64,000 nt of DNA from CAYQNU01 sp964419055 (GTDB lineage: Bacteria > Bacteroidota > Bacteroidia > Flavobacteriales_D > Parvicellaceae), in the NCBI GenBank assembly GCA_964419055.1, contig CAYQNU010000003.1, forward strand, positions 186,001 to 250,000, read 5' to 3'. This document shows positions 1 through 9,458 of this stretch, piece by piece. A program made the position numbers and the translations under genes. How positions within the stretch are numbered: position 1 is the stretch's first letter; each line of letters starts with the position of its first letter. Under the pieces are notes generated by a model. The model saw nothing but the letters and a program-made list of their open reading frames with translations. It did no database searches and was not told where the DNA came from.

Positions 1-494
1 GTAAATTGCTTTACCTTTGCTTTGATTACCCTGCAGTTTTTACCATCTATTATCAATGGATTATCTATTTCATAGCTGTCGATTACCTCAACATAGGCCT
101 TATCATAACTCATTTGTAAATATAACCTATATACTTCAATTCCAATTCGAGCGTGTAAGCTCACTTCAACAATATAAGAGATGGGTTCATTATCTATTGT
201 TTCATTTTGTAGACTTATTACGTGGTTTAAATCAATAACCGGTTGTTTTTGATTAGGGTCTACTTTACTCTCAACTTTATAGGAATGGCTAGCTATTAAA
301 ATTCCGTTGATATTTTTTTTAATACAAACTACTAAATTAGCCCCATTAAGAACCAAGTGCCAGTTCTTTCCGAGCTCTGTTATGGGTTCTAACCAGATTT
401 TATCCAACTGAACGGTTCCATTTAAACTATTAGTACTGTATGAAACGTAATCTGCGTAAACGGCTTTATCTAAAACAATTGTTTTTGTACTCAT
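1..494 (-). CDS. Hypothetical protein, C-terminus cut by window edge
   Basis: The frame runs open from an ATG at 492-494 to the left edge, 164 codons with no stop. It is truncated because the window ends. The visible protein begins MSTKTIVLDKAVYADYVSY, has no signal peptide or membrane segment, and alternates short hydrophobic and polar stretches as a soluble beta-rich protein would. I do not recognise a family. It lies downstream of the aldehyde dehydrogenase gene on the same strand, but a strong terminator hairpin at 524-559 separates them, so it probably has its own promoter. The existence of a coding region is well supported by the long open frame in AT-rich DNA; its function is unknown. 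Confidence 0.6.
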   Translation of the reverse strand, partial: MSTKTIVLDKAVYADYVSYSTNSLNGTVQLDKIWLEPITELGKNWHLVLNGANLVVCIKKNINGILIASHSYKVESKVDPNQKQPVIDLNHVISLQNETIDNEPISYIVEVSLHARIGIEVYRLYLQMSYDKAYVEVIDSYEIDNPLIIDGKNCRVIKAKVKQF

Positions 495-523
495 AATAAT
501 AAGGGTAATGGTTAATATAAAAA

Positions 524-559
524 ATGGTTGAAATTTGATTATTCTCAAATTTCAACCAT
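524..559 (-). terminator. Intrinsic terminator after the aldehyde dehydrogenase gene
   Basis: Perfect 15-bp inverted repeat, arms 524-538 and 545-559 with a 6-nt loop. On the minus strand it is followed by a run of T (TTTTTTA), as in a Rho-independent terminator. It lies 24 nt past the stop codon of the upstream gene. Confidence 0.8.
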
Positions 560-583
560 ACCAAAAAAAATACAATTAGTATA

Positions 584-2143
584 TTACAACTCAAATTTGA
601 TACCTTGTGCCAATGGCAAACTGGTTCCCCAGTTGATGGTATTGGTTTGTCTTCTCATATACACTTTCCAAGCATCTGATCCACTTTCTCTTCCGCCACC
701 GGTTTCTTTCTCTCCACCAAAAGCGCCTCCTATTTCAGCTCCTGAAGTACCAATATTTACGTTAGCAATTCCACAATCAGAACCACAGTGCGATAAAAAC
801 TCTTCTTGCTCACGCATATTATTAGTCATAATAGCTGATGACAATCCTTGCGGCACATCGTTTTGGATAGCTATGGCATTGTGCACATCTCCACTGTATT
901 TCATTAAATATAAAATAGGTGCAAATGTTTCGTGTTGCACAATTTTATATGAGTTTTGTGCTTCGCAAATTGCTGGTCTTACATAACAACCGCTTTCATA
1001 ACCTTCTCCTGAAAGCACTTCACCTCCAGTAAGTAAGGTTCCTCCTTCAGCTTTTAATCTTTCTATAGCGCTGGTAAAAGCATTCACGGCATCTTTATCA
1101 ATAAGTGGCCCAACGTGATTGGTTTCATCTAATGGATTACCAATTTTTAATTGACCATAAGCCTTAACCAACGTTTCTTTTACTTTATCGTAGATAGAAT
1201 CATGAATAATTAATCTTCTGGTTGAAGTACAACGTTGACCAGCAGTTCCCACAGCACCAAAAACAGCACCGGGTACTACCATTTTCAAATCGGCTGTTGG
1301 GGTGATGATGATGGCATTGTTTCCACCCAATTCTAATAACGATCTTCCTAAACGCTCACCAACCACTTGACCAACCGATTTACCCATACGAGTAGAACCA
1401 GTAGCAGAAATCAACGGCACGCGTTTATCAGCTGTCATTTTCATTCCCAATTCAGCACCGCCTATTACTACACTGCAAATTCCGTGAGGCAAGTTATTGG
1501 CTTCAATGATTTTGTTAAATATATTTTGACAAGCGATAGCGCATAAAGGTGCTTTTTCAGAAGGTTTCCAAATACAAACGTCACCACAAATCCAAGCTAA
1601 TGCAGTGTTCCAAGCCCACACTGCAACTGGGAAATTGAAAGCCGAAATAATTCCTACTATTCCCAGTGGGTGGTATTGTTCATACATACGGTGGTTTGGA
1701 CGCTCTGAGTGCATCGTAAAACCATGTAATTGACGAGAAAGACCTACGGCAAAATCACAGATATCAATCATCTCTTGCACTTCGCCCAATCCTTCTTGAT
1801 ATGATTTTCCCATTTCATAAGAAACTAATTTCCCAAGTGGTTCTTTTACTCTTCTCAGTTCTTCTCCAAATTGGCGCACCATTTCACCTCTTTTTGGGGC
1901 AGGCACCATTCTCCACGTTTTAAAAGCTTCTTCAGCTTTTAGAATACACGCTTCATATTCTACCGTTGAGGCAGAATTTACAGTAGCTATGATGCTACCG
2001 TCAACAGGTGAATACGAATGTATTTTTTCTCCTCTAGTTGCAAACCAATGTGGACCAACAGCTGCGCCACTGTTTTCGTTTTTAATGCCTAATAAGTGTA
2101 ACACTTCTTCAATTTGCCCTACGGCTTCTACGGTGTTTGACAT
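584..2143 (-). CDS. Aldehyde dehydrogenase, ALDH7 (antiquitin / L-aminoadipate-semialdehyde dehydrogenase) type
   Basis: A 519-residue NAD(P)-dependent aldehyde dehydrogenase, the usual full length. The catalytic cysteine is Cys305 in GTAGQRCTSTRR and the general-base glutamate is Glu271 in LELGGNN, 34 residues apart as expected. The cofactor-fold region reads GIISAFNFPVAVWAWNTA and WKPSEKAPL. The 'AFNFPVAVW' and 'RCTSTRR' wording is characteristic of the ALDH7 branch, which oxidises alpha-aminoadipate semialdehyde in lysine breakdown; that substrate is inferred from the family. No other lysine-catabolic gene is adjacent. It appears monocistronic: a terminator follows at 524-559, and a TAATTTTG -7-like element lies at 2195-2202 on the minus strand. 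The ATG at 2141-2143 is the only sensible start. Confidence 0.93.
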   Translation of the reverse strand: MSNTVEAVGQIEEVLHLLGIKNENSGAAVGPHWFATRGEKIHSYSPVDGSIIATVNSASTVEYEACILKAEEAFKTWRMVPAPKRGEMVRQFGEELRRVKEPLGKLVSYEMGKSYQEGLGEVQEMIDICDFAVGLSRQLHGFTMHSERPNHRMYEQYHPLGIVGIISAFNFPVAVWAWNTALAWICGDVCIWKPSEKAPLCAIACQNIFNKIIEANNLPHGICSVVIGGAELGMKMTADKRVPLISATGSTRMGKSVGQVVGERLGRSLLELGGNNAIIITPTADLKMVVPGAVFGAVGTAGQRCTSTRRLIIHDSIYDKVKETLVKAYGQLKIGNPLDETNHVGPLIDKDAVNAFTSAIERLKAEGGTLLTGGEVLSGEGYESGCYVRPAICEAQNSYKIVQHETFAPILYLMKYSGDVHNAIAIQNDVPQGLSSAIMTNNMREQEEFLSHCGSDCGIANVNIGTSGAEIGGAFGGEKETGGGRESGSDAWKVYMRRQTNTINWGTSLPLAQGIKFEL

Positions 2144-2257
2144 ATGTTATTTTTTAATTATAAATTCGTTTAATTACTTTTTATTCTTGTTGTACAAAAT
2201 TACAAATAAAACTGTTCAAAGAAAGTAAAATTTAAAACATATAATTGACATCCTAAT

Positions 2258-2548
2258 TTAAGAAGACCATTTCTCAGGGTTTTCAGAGGTATTGAAAATG
2301 GCTAATATGATAACTGTGTTATTTACAAATATGAAATGAACACCATAGGGAAAGTGTTTTAAAAAAGCAATTCGTTTGTTTTCATAACGAATTTGAATTT
2401 TTTCGGGGCTTTCACAAATATACCTTTTTACAGCTTTTAATTCATTAATAAATTTCTTAGCTAAGTTTATATTTATATTTGCATACCATTTAACAGCGAG
2501 TTCTATATCTCTATCTGCTCTAGGGGATGAAATTAAATTATAGACCAT
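2258..2548 (-). CDS. RelE/ParE-superfamily toxin
   Basis: About 96 residues from the ATG at 2546-2548 (MVYNLISSPRADRDIELAVKWY). The frame stays open upstream to 2587, but the chosen start gives the standard ParE-like opening, a beta strand then 'A..D...A..WY'. The rest fits the fold: a helix with LAKKFINELKAV, then strands with IRYENKRIAFLKHFPYGVHFIF and a C-terminal IFNTSENPEKW. RelE/ParE proteins are mRNA nucleases or gyrase poisons; which applies cannot be told here. The start overlaps the end of the upstream antitoxin gene by 11 bp, indicating translational coupling. It is followed by the unrelated aldehyde dehydrogenase gene. Confidence 0.82.
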   Translation of the reverse strand: MVYNLISSPRADRDIELAVKWYANININLAKKFINELKAVKRYICESPEKIQIRYENKRIAFLKHFPYGVHFIFVNNTVIILAIFNTSENPEKWSS

Positions 2549-2753
2549 ACTTTTTTTCAATATCGGAAATGGCTTTATCGAAATCAATAGCTTTTTCAGG
2601 ATTTTTTTCTAATTCTACCATGCGCTCGTTCACCTCATCTATCTGCCACTGAGGAATATACATTTCACTTGAAACCGTAACATAATCCAATGTTTTGATA
2701 AAGGCAAGAAAGACATCAAATTGTCCATCTTTTACTTCAATAGTTATTTTCAT
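2538..2753 (-). CDS. Antitoxin of the RelE/ParE-like pair
   Basis: 71 residues, starting MKITIEVKDGQFDVFLAFIK and ending DKAISDIEKKYGL. It has no evident DNA-binding N-terminal motif. The C-terminal half is charged and helical (VNERMVELEKNPEKAIDFDKA), like the toxin-wrapping tails of addiction-module antitoxins. Its role is inferred mainly from position: it lies directly upstream of a RelE/ParE-like gene and overlaps it by 11 bp. The ATG at 2751-2753 opens the frame. The pair is isolated, with no mobile-element genes beside it. Confidence 0.75.
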   Translation of the reverse strand: MKITIEVKDGQFDVFLAFIKTLDYVTVSSEMYIPQWQIDEVNERMVELEKNPEKAIDFDKAISDIEKKYGL

Positions 2754-2964
2754 AATAAATTAATATTAATTTTCGAGCGGAAAGTAAAGTTAGGAAAAAA
2801 AATTGTACTTTTCGAGTTATTATCTCACAATAATATCAATGTAATTACGTTCTATGCCAAAATCACCCAAACTTTATTCAACACAACACGTGAAAAAACT
2901 CAACGCTCATCGCCAAAAGCGAGCAGTTGCTGCTGCGCTTCACCCTCAAACTAATACTAATTTA

Positions 2965-5900
2965 ATGCGAGGCATCCTGTTAACACTCATAGCTTCTAGT
3001 TTTTTTCTCCTTTTTAACGTACTCACCAGTTGTTCCGAAAAAACAATAAGTCAACATCGTGTAGGGCCTGAATTTGCAGAACACATTTCGGCCTATACTT
3101 CGGGTGTTATCGCCAAAAATTCAACCATCAAAATTCAATTAACGGAAGACTACACAGGCGCCATAGATTTTGACAATCCCATACCCAACCAACTTTTTTA
3201 TATTTCACCAGAAGTGAGCGGTGATGCCTATTGGATTTCTCGAAATTTGATAGAGTTTAGACCTTCTGCACCTCTCAAATCAGCAACCACTTATGAAGTA
3301 ACCTTCAAATTGAGCGAAATAAAAGAAGTAGAAAAAGAATTAGCTGATTTTTCATTTAATTTTTCTACCGTTGGTCAATCAGCTACCATCCTATCTGATG
3401 GCTTTACAACGCCCGATTACTCTAACTTCAAAATGGTAGAGTTTCAAGGGGTACTAAATTTATCCGATAATGAAGATACTGCTTTAGTCCATAAATCACT
3501 TTCTGCCTTTCAAGATGGAAAACAAATCAGTATTACTTGGAGAAATATAGCTTCTTCAAAATTTGATTACAGCCATCGATTCACCTTATCGGGCATTGAA
3601 CGAAAAGACAGTCCAAGCGATATAAAAATTGTATGGAATGGCCAACCGTTGGGCATTATTGAAACCGTTACTAAAAACTTTGCCGTGCCCGAAATTGGTG
3701 ATTTTAAAGTAACTGATATGGAAGTGGTTCAAGACCCCGACCAGTATGTAAAAATTCATTTTTCTGACCCCATTTTGCCTACACAAGATTTAAAGGGTTT
3801 GATAACCATTGAAAATACAAACAATCCAACTTTTTTGGTTGATGGCCATACGATAAATGTGTACTACACCAACCGCAAAACAGGCAATCATGAAGTTACC
3901 GTGCACGCAGGTATTCAAAATGCTGCTAAAGCCAAACTCAAAGAAGGTAAATCCATTCAATTGCCATTTGAAGGTTTAAAACCCAGTGTAAAATTAGTGG
4001 GCTCTGGCACCATCATTCCCAATAGTAATAAAGCCGTTTTATTGCCCTTTAAAGCTTGTAATTTAAAAGCTGTGGATGTTTATGTGAGTAAAGTGCACAG
4101 CAACAACATCATCCAATTTCTTCAAGTAAACGAATTGGCGGGTGATTATGAAATGAAACGAGTGGCCAAAAAAGTTTTTGAAAAAACGATTTACTTGAAT
4201 ACTGATCCGAAGTTAAAATTGGGTGAATGGAACACCTATAGTTTAGATCTTTCAGAAATTGTAAAACAAGACCCTGGAGCTATTTATTCGGTTGAGATTC
4301 GTTTCAACAAACAACACAGTGTTTATCCTTGTTCGGGTTCTAATAACGAAACACTTAAACCACTAACGGTTTCTGCTGAAACAGAATGGAATGAAAATGA
4401 TTGGCAATCGTATGATTACTGGTATGACTATGATTACTATGATTATGGATATGAGGAAGACTACGACTATTCTTATGATTATCGTGAACGCAATAACCCT
4501 TGTCATCAAACTTATTATCAAGATAAGTCTATTAAGGTAAATGTACTTTCATCTGACATTGGAATTGTGGCCAAAGCAGGAGGTGATAAAATTATGCACG
4601 TTTTTGTAAACAACATTGTTACTACAGCTCCTTTAGCTACTGCCAATGTTGAATTTTATGACTTCCAAGGGCAAGTAATTGGAAAAACAGTTACGAATGC
4701 CCAAGGAATGTGTGAGATGAAATTAGACAAAAAACCTTTTGTAGTAATGGCAGAAGCTTTAGGACAAAAAGGTTACCTAAAATTAAATGATGGACTTTCT
4801 TTATCCTTAAGTAAATTTGATGTTGGTGGTACCACTGTTCAAAAGGGGGTTAAAGGTTTTGTCTATACCGAAAGAGGTGTTTGGCGTCCAGGTGACAGTA
4901 TTTTCGTTTCCTTTATGTTGGAAGATAAAAATTTAGTTCTTCCAAAAAGCCACCCGGTTACATTTGAGCTTTATAATCCTCAAAATCAGTTAGTAGATAA
5001 AAAAACAGTAACTACTCACTTGAATAATCTTTACGATTTTAGAACGGCTACTTCTACCGAAGATCCTACGGGTAATTATTATGCATATGTAAAAGTAGGG
5101 AACAGAACCTATGGTAAAACCATAAAAATTGAGACGGTTAAACCTAATCGACTGAAAGTATATTTAGACTTTGGTAAAAAACGATTGATAAATGATGGTT
5201 CGAACCTTACCAAAATAAAAGTTAAATGGCTACACGGAGCTATTGCCAAAAACTTAAAAGCTAAAGTTGATCTCGCGGTTAACAAGAAAAAAACGGTTTT
5301 TGAAAAGTTTCCGAAATTTGTTTTTGACGACCCTGTTAAGGACTTTGCAGCCGAAGAGCAGGTAGTTTTTGAGGCCGAAGTAGATGATCAAGGTGAAGCT
5401 ACCTTTAATCCTCAAATTTTTGTAGGTGAAAATGCACCGGGTATGTTGACCGCCAATTTTGTAACAAAAGTTTTTGAAAAAGGAGGCGACTTTAGTATTG
5501 ATCGCACCAGTATTGAATATTCACCTTATGTGAGTTATGTTGGTGTAAAAGTGCCTGATGGCACCATGTATGGAAATACATTGGAAACGGGCAAAGATCA
5601 CGTTGTTGAAGTTGCTACGGTTGATGGAAATGGTAATGCTATTTCACAAAAAAACGTAGCTGTAAAAGTTTATAAAATATCTTGGAAATGGTGGTGGGAC
5701 AGCTACGATAACAATGTAGCCAGTTACTTAACCAATACTTCTACATTGCCCATATTCAATTCTACTATCAACACTTCTAATGGAAAAGGGTCGTTTGTAC
5801 TGAGGGTGAATCAACCCGAGTATGGAAGATATTATGTGCAAGTAACCGATCCTTTGAGTGGTCACACAACGGGTAAAATTGTATACATCGATTGGCCTTA

Positions 5901-8574
5901 TGAATATCGATTAGAGCGCACCAATTCTGAAAATGCTACTATGTTAAACTTTTCTACCGATAAAGAAACGTACAACACAGGCGAAACGGTAAAAATAACC
6001 TTCCCTTCAAGTGAAAAAGGCAGAGCTTTAATTACCTTGGAAACGGGAACAAAAGTGATTAAAAAATTCACTGTTGATACCAAAGCGGGCCAAACAGAAT
6101 TTAAATTTGTAACTACCGATGATATGGCGCCCAATGTGTTCGTTCACATTACGTTATTGCAACCACACGCCAACACTATGAATGATGCACCTATTCGATT
6201 GTATGGTGTAGCTCCAATTATGGTAGAAGATCCAAAAACACATCTACAACCTGTAATTTCTATGGCCGATGCCATACGTCCAAATACCACTATTGATATA
6301 GCTGTAAATGAACAAACAGGTAAAGAAATGACCTATACCTTGGCCATTGTTGACGAAGGTTTGTTGGATTTAACCTCCTTCAAAACACCTGAGCCTTGGA
6401 CCCATTTTTATGCACGTGAAGCATTGGGAGTAAAATCTTGGGATATGTATGATGAAGTGCTAGGAGCATTTAATGCACAATTAACCAAAATTTTAGCTGT
6501 AGGTGGAGATGGAAATGTAGAGGTTAAAAAGCCAACTAAAGCCAACCGTTTCGAGCCGATGGTTCGTTACATCGGACCGTTTTATTTACCTGCCAATGGT
6601 AAAAAATCGCACAAAATTGCCATACCAAATTATGTTGGTTCGGTAAGAGTAATGGTTGTAGCCGGGCATCAAGCTAAATACGGTTCAGCAGAAAAAACAG
6701 TGCCTGTAAAAAATCCATTGATGGTATTGGGTACATTGCCACGCGTATTGAGCCCTACTGAGGAAGTTTCATTGCCTGTCAATGTTTTTGCTATGGAAAC
6801 CAGTGTAAAAGATGTTACAGTACAAGTTACTACAAACGATTTGGTGGAGTTAGTTGGAGAAAGTTCTAAGTTTGTAAAATTTACAGCCATTGGTGATGAA
6901 GTGGTTAACTTTAAACTCAAGGTTGCTAAAAAAATCGGTATTGCAAAGATTAGCATTGTGGCTAAGAGTGGTGGCGAAACGGCCAAATACGATTTTGAAG
7001 TAGATGTGCGTTCGCCCAACCCTGTAATAACTGAAGTACAAGAAATGGCTATTTCACCAGGTGAAAGTTGGTCACCTGAAATTGCCTTTACGGGTATTGA
7101 AGGAACCAATATGGCTACTTTGGAATTAACTCCATTCCCTTCTCTCAATTTGGATCAGCGATTAAAATACTTAATCAACTATCCTCACGGATGTTTGGAG
7201 CAAACTACTTCGGCAGCTTTCCCTCAATTGGCACTTAACAATTTGATGGAACTTCCTGTTGATTACAAAATCAGCATTGAAAACAATATTAAAGCAGGTC
7301 TTGAAAAATTACGATTATTTCAAACGTATTCGGGAGGTTTTGGTTATTGGCCAGGTAATACAGATGCCAATGATTGGGGAACTAACTATGCCGGACACTT
7401 TATGTTGGAGGCGGAAGCTAAGGGTTATAAATTACCTAGTGGGTTGAAAGAAAATTGGTTGAAATATCAGAAGAAAAAAGCAGATGCGTTTTCTTTTGTA
7501 AAGGTTAATAATCCTAATCCAACCTACTATCCTCATGAAGAATTGACACAAGCCTATCGCTTGTATACACTAGCATTGGCAGGTTCAGCTGATCTGGGGG
7601 CTATGAACAGAATGAGAGAATATCCTAACCTTTCTGTCCAATCAAAATGGCGTTTGGCAGCTTGTTACCATTTAGTGGGTCAATTTGATATTGCCAAAAA
7701 TATGGTAGCTAAACTCAGTACCGCTGTTCAACCCTATCAAGAATTGTCCTACACATTTGGTTCGGACACACGTGATATGGCAATGATTTTAGAAACATTA
7801 GTATTGATGAATGATCCGCAAGCAGCTGGAGTTGCCAAACGATTGGCCGATAAAATGAATAAGGGCGGTTATATGAATACCCAAACTTCTGCCTATTGTT
7901 TATTGGCTGTTTCGAAGTTCTTAGGAAGTTCCAAAACGAACAATACGATGCAATTTGCTTATAATCTTAATGGCAAAAATGTTGCTACAAAAACTACAAA
8001 AGTCCCTTTATACAGAGACATAATCAAAGAAATGGGAACATCTGCTCAAAAAATGGAAATTAAAAACCAAGGAACCAGCATTATGTATGCAAAATTGGTT
8101 ATTGAAGGGATTCCCGTAATTGGAGATGTTTCCACAACAGCCAATCACGTAAAAATGGAAGTGAGATATAAGGATATGAACGGTAAAATGATAAACCCAG
8201 ACAAATTAGAACAGGGATTAGATTTTATTGCAGAAGTAAGCATATATAATAGCGGCACTAGAGGTAAATTAAAAGAAATGACCCTCAATCAAATGTTCCC
8301 ATCCGGTTGGGAAATACACAATGCTCGTATGGATAACTTCCAATCATCTGTGGATGCTGGAACCTTCGACTATCAAGACATCAGAGATGACAGGGTGTAT
8401 ACCTACTACCAATTAGAAAAAGGAAAATCGGTTATATTCCAAATAAAACTGAACGCTACCTATATGGGTAAATTTTACTTACCTACCATTGTAACTGAAG
8501 CGATGTATGACGAATCTATTTCCTCTAGAGTAGGAGGCAGATGGGTAGAAGTTGTAAAACCAGCCAGTTTGTAA
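2965..8574 (+). CDS. Alpha-2-macroglobulin family lipoprotein with intact thioester
   Basis: About 1869 residues from the ATG at 2965. An in-frame ATG at 2854 would add 37 basic residues ahead of the signal peptide; I prefer 2965, which gives a lipoprotein signal (MRGILLTLIASSFFLLF) with lipobox LTSC and Cys23. An N-terminal Ig-like domain is followed by MG-type domains (GVWRPGDSIFVSFMLED), a central A2M-like domain (MTYTLAIVDEGLLDLTSF) and a thioester domain with GCLEQ at 7189-7203 (Cys about 1410). It ends in a receptor-binding-like domain. Bacterial A2Ms trap attacking proteases in the periplasm or at the surface. They often neighbour a penicillin-binding protein 1C gene; none is seen here. 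A 24-residue Asp/Tyr-rich tract (4411-4482) is unusual and lies between two cysteines. A bidirectional terminator follows. Confidence 0.92.
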   Translation: MRGILLTLIASSFFLLFNVLTSCSEKTISQHRVGPEFAEHISAYTSGVIAKNSTIKIQLTEDYTGAIDFDNPIPNQLFYISPEVSGDAYWISRNLIEFRPSAPLKSATTYEVTFKLSEIKEVEKELADFSFNFSTVGQSATILSDGFTTPDYSNFKMVEFQGVLNLSDNEDTALVHKSLSAFQDGKQISITWRNIASSKFDYSHRFTLSGIERKDSPSDIKIVWNGQPLGIIETVTKNFAVPEIGDFKVTDMEVVQDPDQYVKIHFSDPILPTQDLKGLITIENTNNPTFLVDGHTINVYYTNRKTGNHEVTVHAGIQNAAKAKLKEGKSIQLPFEGLKPSVKLVGSGTIIPNSNKAVLLPFKACNLKAVDVYVSKVHSNNIIQFLQVNELAGDYEMKRVAKKVFEKTIYLNTDPKLKLGEWNTYSLDLSEIVKQDPGAIYSVEIRFNKQHSVYPCSGSNNETLKPLTVSAETEWNENDWQSYDYWYDYDYYDYGYEEDYDYSYDYRERNNPCHQTYYQDKSIKVNVLSSDIGIVAKAGGDKIMHVFVNNIVTTAPLATANVEFYDFQGQVIGKTVTNAQGMCEMKLDKKPFVVMAEALGQKGYLKLNDGLSLSLSKFDVGGTTVQKGVKGFVYTERGVWRPGDSIFVSFMLEDKNLVLPKSHPVTFELYNPQNQLVDKKTVTTHLNNLYDFRTATSTEDPTGNYYAYVKVGNRTYGKTIKIETVKPNRLKVYLDFGKKRLINDGSNLTKIKVKWLHGAIAKNLKAKVDLAVNKKKTVFEKFPKFVFDDPVKDFAAEEQVVFEAEVDDQGEATFNPQIFVGENAPGMLTANFVTKVFEKGGDFSIDRTSIEYSPYVSYVGVKVPDGTMYGNTLETGKDHVVEVATVDGNGNAISQKNVAVKVYKISWKWWWDSYDNNVASYLTNTSTLPIFNSTINTSNGKGSFVLRVNQPEYGRYYVQVTDPLSGHTTGKIVYIDWPYEYRLERTNSENATMLNFSTDKETYNTGETVKITFPSSEKGRALITLETGTKVIKKFTVDTKAGQTEFKFVTTDDMAPNVFVHITLLQPHANTMNDAPIRLYGVAPIMVEDPKTHLQPVISMADAIRPNTTIDIAVNEQTGKEMTYTLAIVDEGLLDLTSFKTPEPWTHFYAREALGVKSWDMYDEVLGAFNAQLTKILAVGGDGNVEVKKPTKANRFEPMVRYIGPFYLPANGKKSHKIAIPNYVGSVRVMVVAGHQAKYGSAEKTVPVKNPLMVLGTLPRVLSPTEEVSLPVNVFAMETSVKDVTVQVTTNDLVELVGESSKFVKFTAIGDEVVNFKLKVAKKIGIAKISIVAKSGGETAKYDFEVDVRSPNPVITEVQEMAISPGESWSPEIAFTGIEGTNMATLELTPFPSLNLDQRLKYLINYPHGCLEQTTSAAFPQLALNNLMELPVDYKISIENNIKAGLEKLRLFQTYSGGFGYWPGNTDANDWGTNYAGHFMLEAEAKGYKLPSGLKENWLKYQKKKADAFSFVKVNNPNPTYYPHEELTQAYRLYTLALAGSADLGAMNRMREYPNLSVQSKWRLAACYHLVGQFDIAKNMVAKLSTAVQPYQELSYTFGSDTRDMAMILETLVLMNDPQAAGVAKRLADKMNKGGYMNTQTSAYCLLAVSKFLGSSKTNNTMQFAYNLNGKNVATKTTKVPLYRDIIKEMGTSAQKMEIKNQGTSIMYAKLVIEGIPVIGDVSTTANHVKMEVRYKDMNGKMINPDKLEQGLDFIAEVSIYNSGTRGKLKEMTLNQMFPSGWEIHNARMDNFQSSVDAGTFDYQDIRDDRVYTYYQLEKGKSVIFQIKLNATYMGKFYLPTIVTEAMYDESISSRVGGRWVEVVKPASL

Positions 8575-8600
8575 GATCGTCCTATTGTAAGAAACTACAA

Positions 8601-8641
8601 AACCCAACTTTTGAATTATAGATTAATTCAAAAGTTGGGTT
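8601..8641. terminator. Bidirectional terminator between convergent genes
   Basis: An 18-bp perfect inverted repeat (arms 8601-8618 and 8624-8641, 5-nt loop) sits between the convergent A2M and DUF2490 genes. The right arm reaches into the stop codon of the minus-strand gene. A-rich flanks supply short U-runs on both strands. Confidence 0.8.
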
Positions 8642-9384
8642 TAATCTAAAATACCATTTTGTTCAAACAAATAAGATGCGTTAACTACTTCTGGAGATGC
8701 ATTTTTCTTTGAGCTCATTTTTGAATAATCTATGGTATTGAATACGGCTATTTGAAATTGTGTGCGTTGGTGTTGACTCAAAAACTGTGTCATTGCACCC
8801 AATTCAACTCTTAAATTGGTATTCACAACATAACCCATTGCGCCATATAATCTAAATCTATCAAAAGATGGCGAAGGATTATTGATAAATAATTCTTTTG
8901 TAGTAGCTGCATATAAGGTGTTTTTGTCAAATTGTGCAGAATTTAATGGAACAGTTATAGACAGTGCATATCTAAATCGAATATGATTGTGGTGGGCGAA
9001 AAAACGTTCTTCGGCTCGGTATCTATGCTGAAAATTAAATCTCTTGAATGATTGCTTGGTAATAAATTGTTGAAATAATCTATTTTCTTTAGTAAATGAT
9101 TTTTCATTAGTTCCTACCAAATAATTACCTGAATAAATAAATGCGTGACCTACTAATATAGTATTATTATTCGAAGTAAGATTAAATCCTATTCCATTTC
9201 TTACGAGTAATTGCTCTAAATCATTTCCAGCATTATAAGACCTGTATTGCAATTCGGTATGTCCTGTAAATCGCGAATTAAAAGCATGATTTCCAAAATA
9301 CATAATCCAATTTCCTACAGCACTATTTTGAGCATTATGGTGTAAGACAAGTGCTAATAATAATAAAAGAAATATTCGTTTCAT
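8641..9384 (-). CDS. DUF2490 family secreted / outer-membrane protein
   Basis: About 247 residues from the ATG at 9382-9384 (MKRIFLLLLLALVLHHNAQ); the frame also permits a TTG three codons upstream. A signal peptide ends near HHNAQ. The mature part begins with NSAVGNWIMYFGNHAF and carries ELQYRSYNAG, then alternating beta strands and FNFQHRYRAEERFF, the pattern of the DUF2490 family, probable beta-barrel outer-membrane proteins of Bacteroidota. Its molecular function is unknown. It converges on the A2M gene and follows the M23-like gene on the same strand with about 75 nt between. Confidence 0.78.
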   Translation of the reverse strand: MKRIFLLLLLALVLHHNAQNSAVGNWIMYFGNHAFNSRFTGHTELQYRSYNAGNDLEQLLVRNGIGFNLTSNNNTILVGHAFIYSGNYLVGTNEKSFTKENRLFQQFITKQSFKRFNFQHRYRAEERFFAHHNHIRFRYALSITVPLNSAQFDKNTLYAATTKELFINNPSPSFDRFRLYGAMGYVVNTNLRVELGAMTQFLSQHQRTQFQIAVFNTIDYSKMSSKKNASPEVVNASYLFEQNGILD

Positions 9385-9458
9385 TTGTTCCAAATTTTAG
9401 ACAAACTAACTTATTTTAATCAACTTGAGTTACCTTAAAAAGCTTAATTTTTGTTAAT

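Noticed and set aside
528..986. 152-codon plus-strand frame opposite the aldehyde dehydrogenase gene
   Set aside because: Overlaps the terminator and the conserved catalytic-domain coding sequence on the other strand.
6669..7148. 159-codon minus-strand frame inside the A2M gene
   Set aside because: Antisense to the conserved A2M core; no independent start or product.
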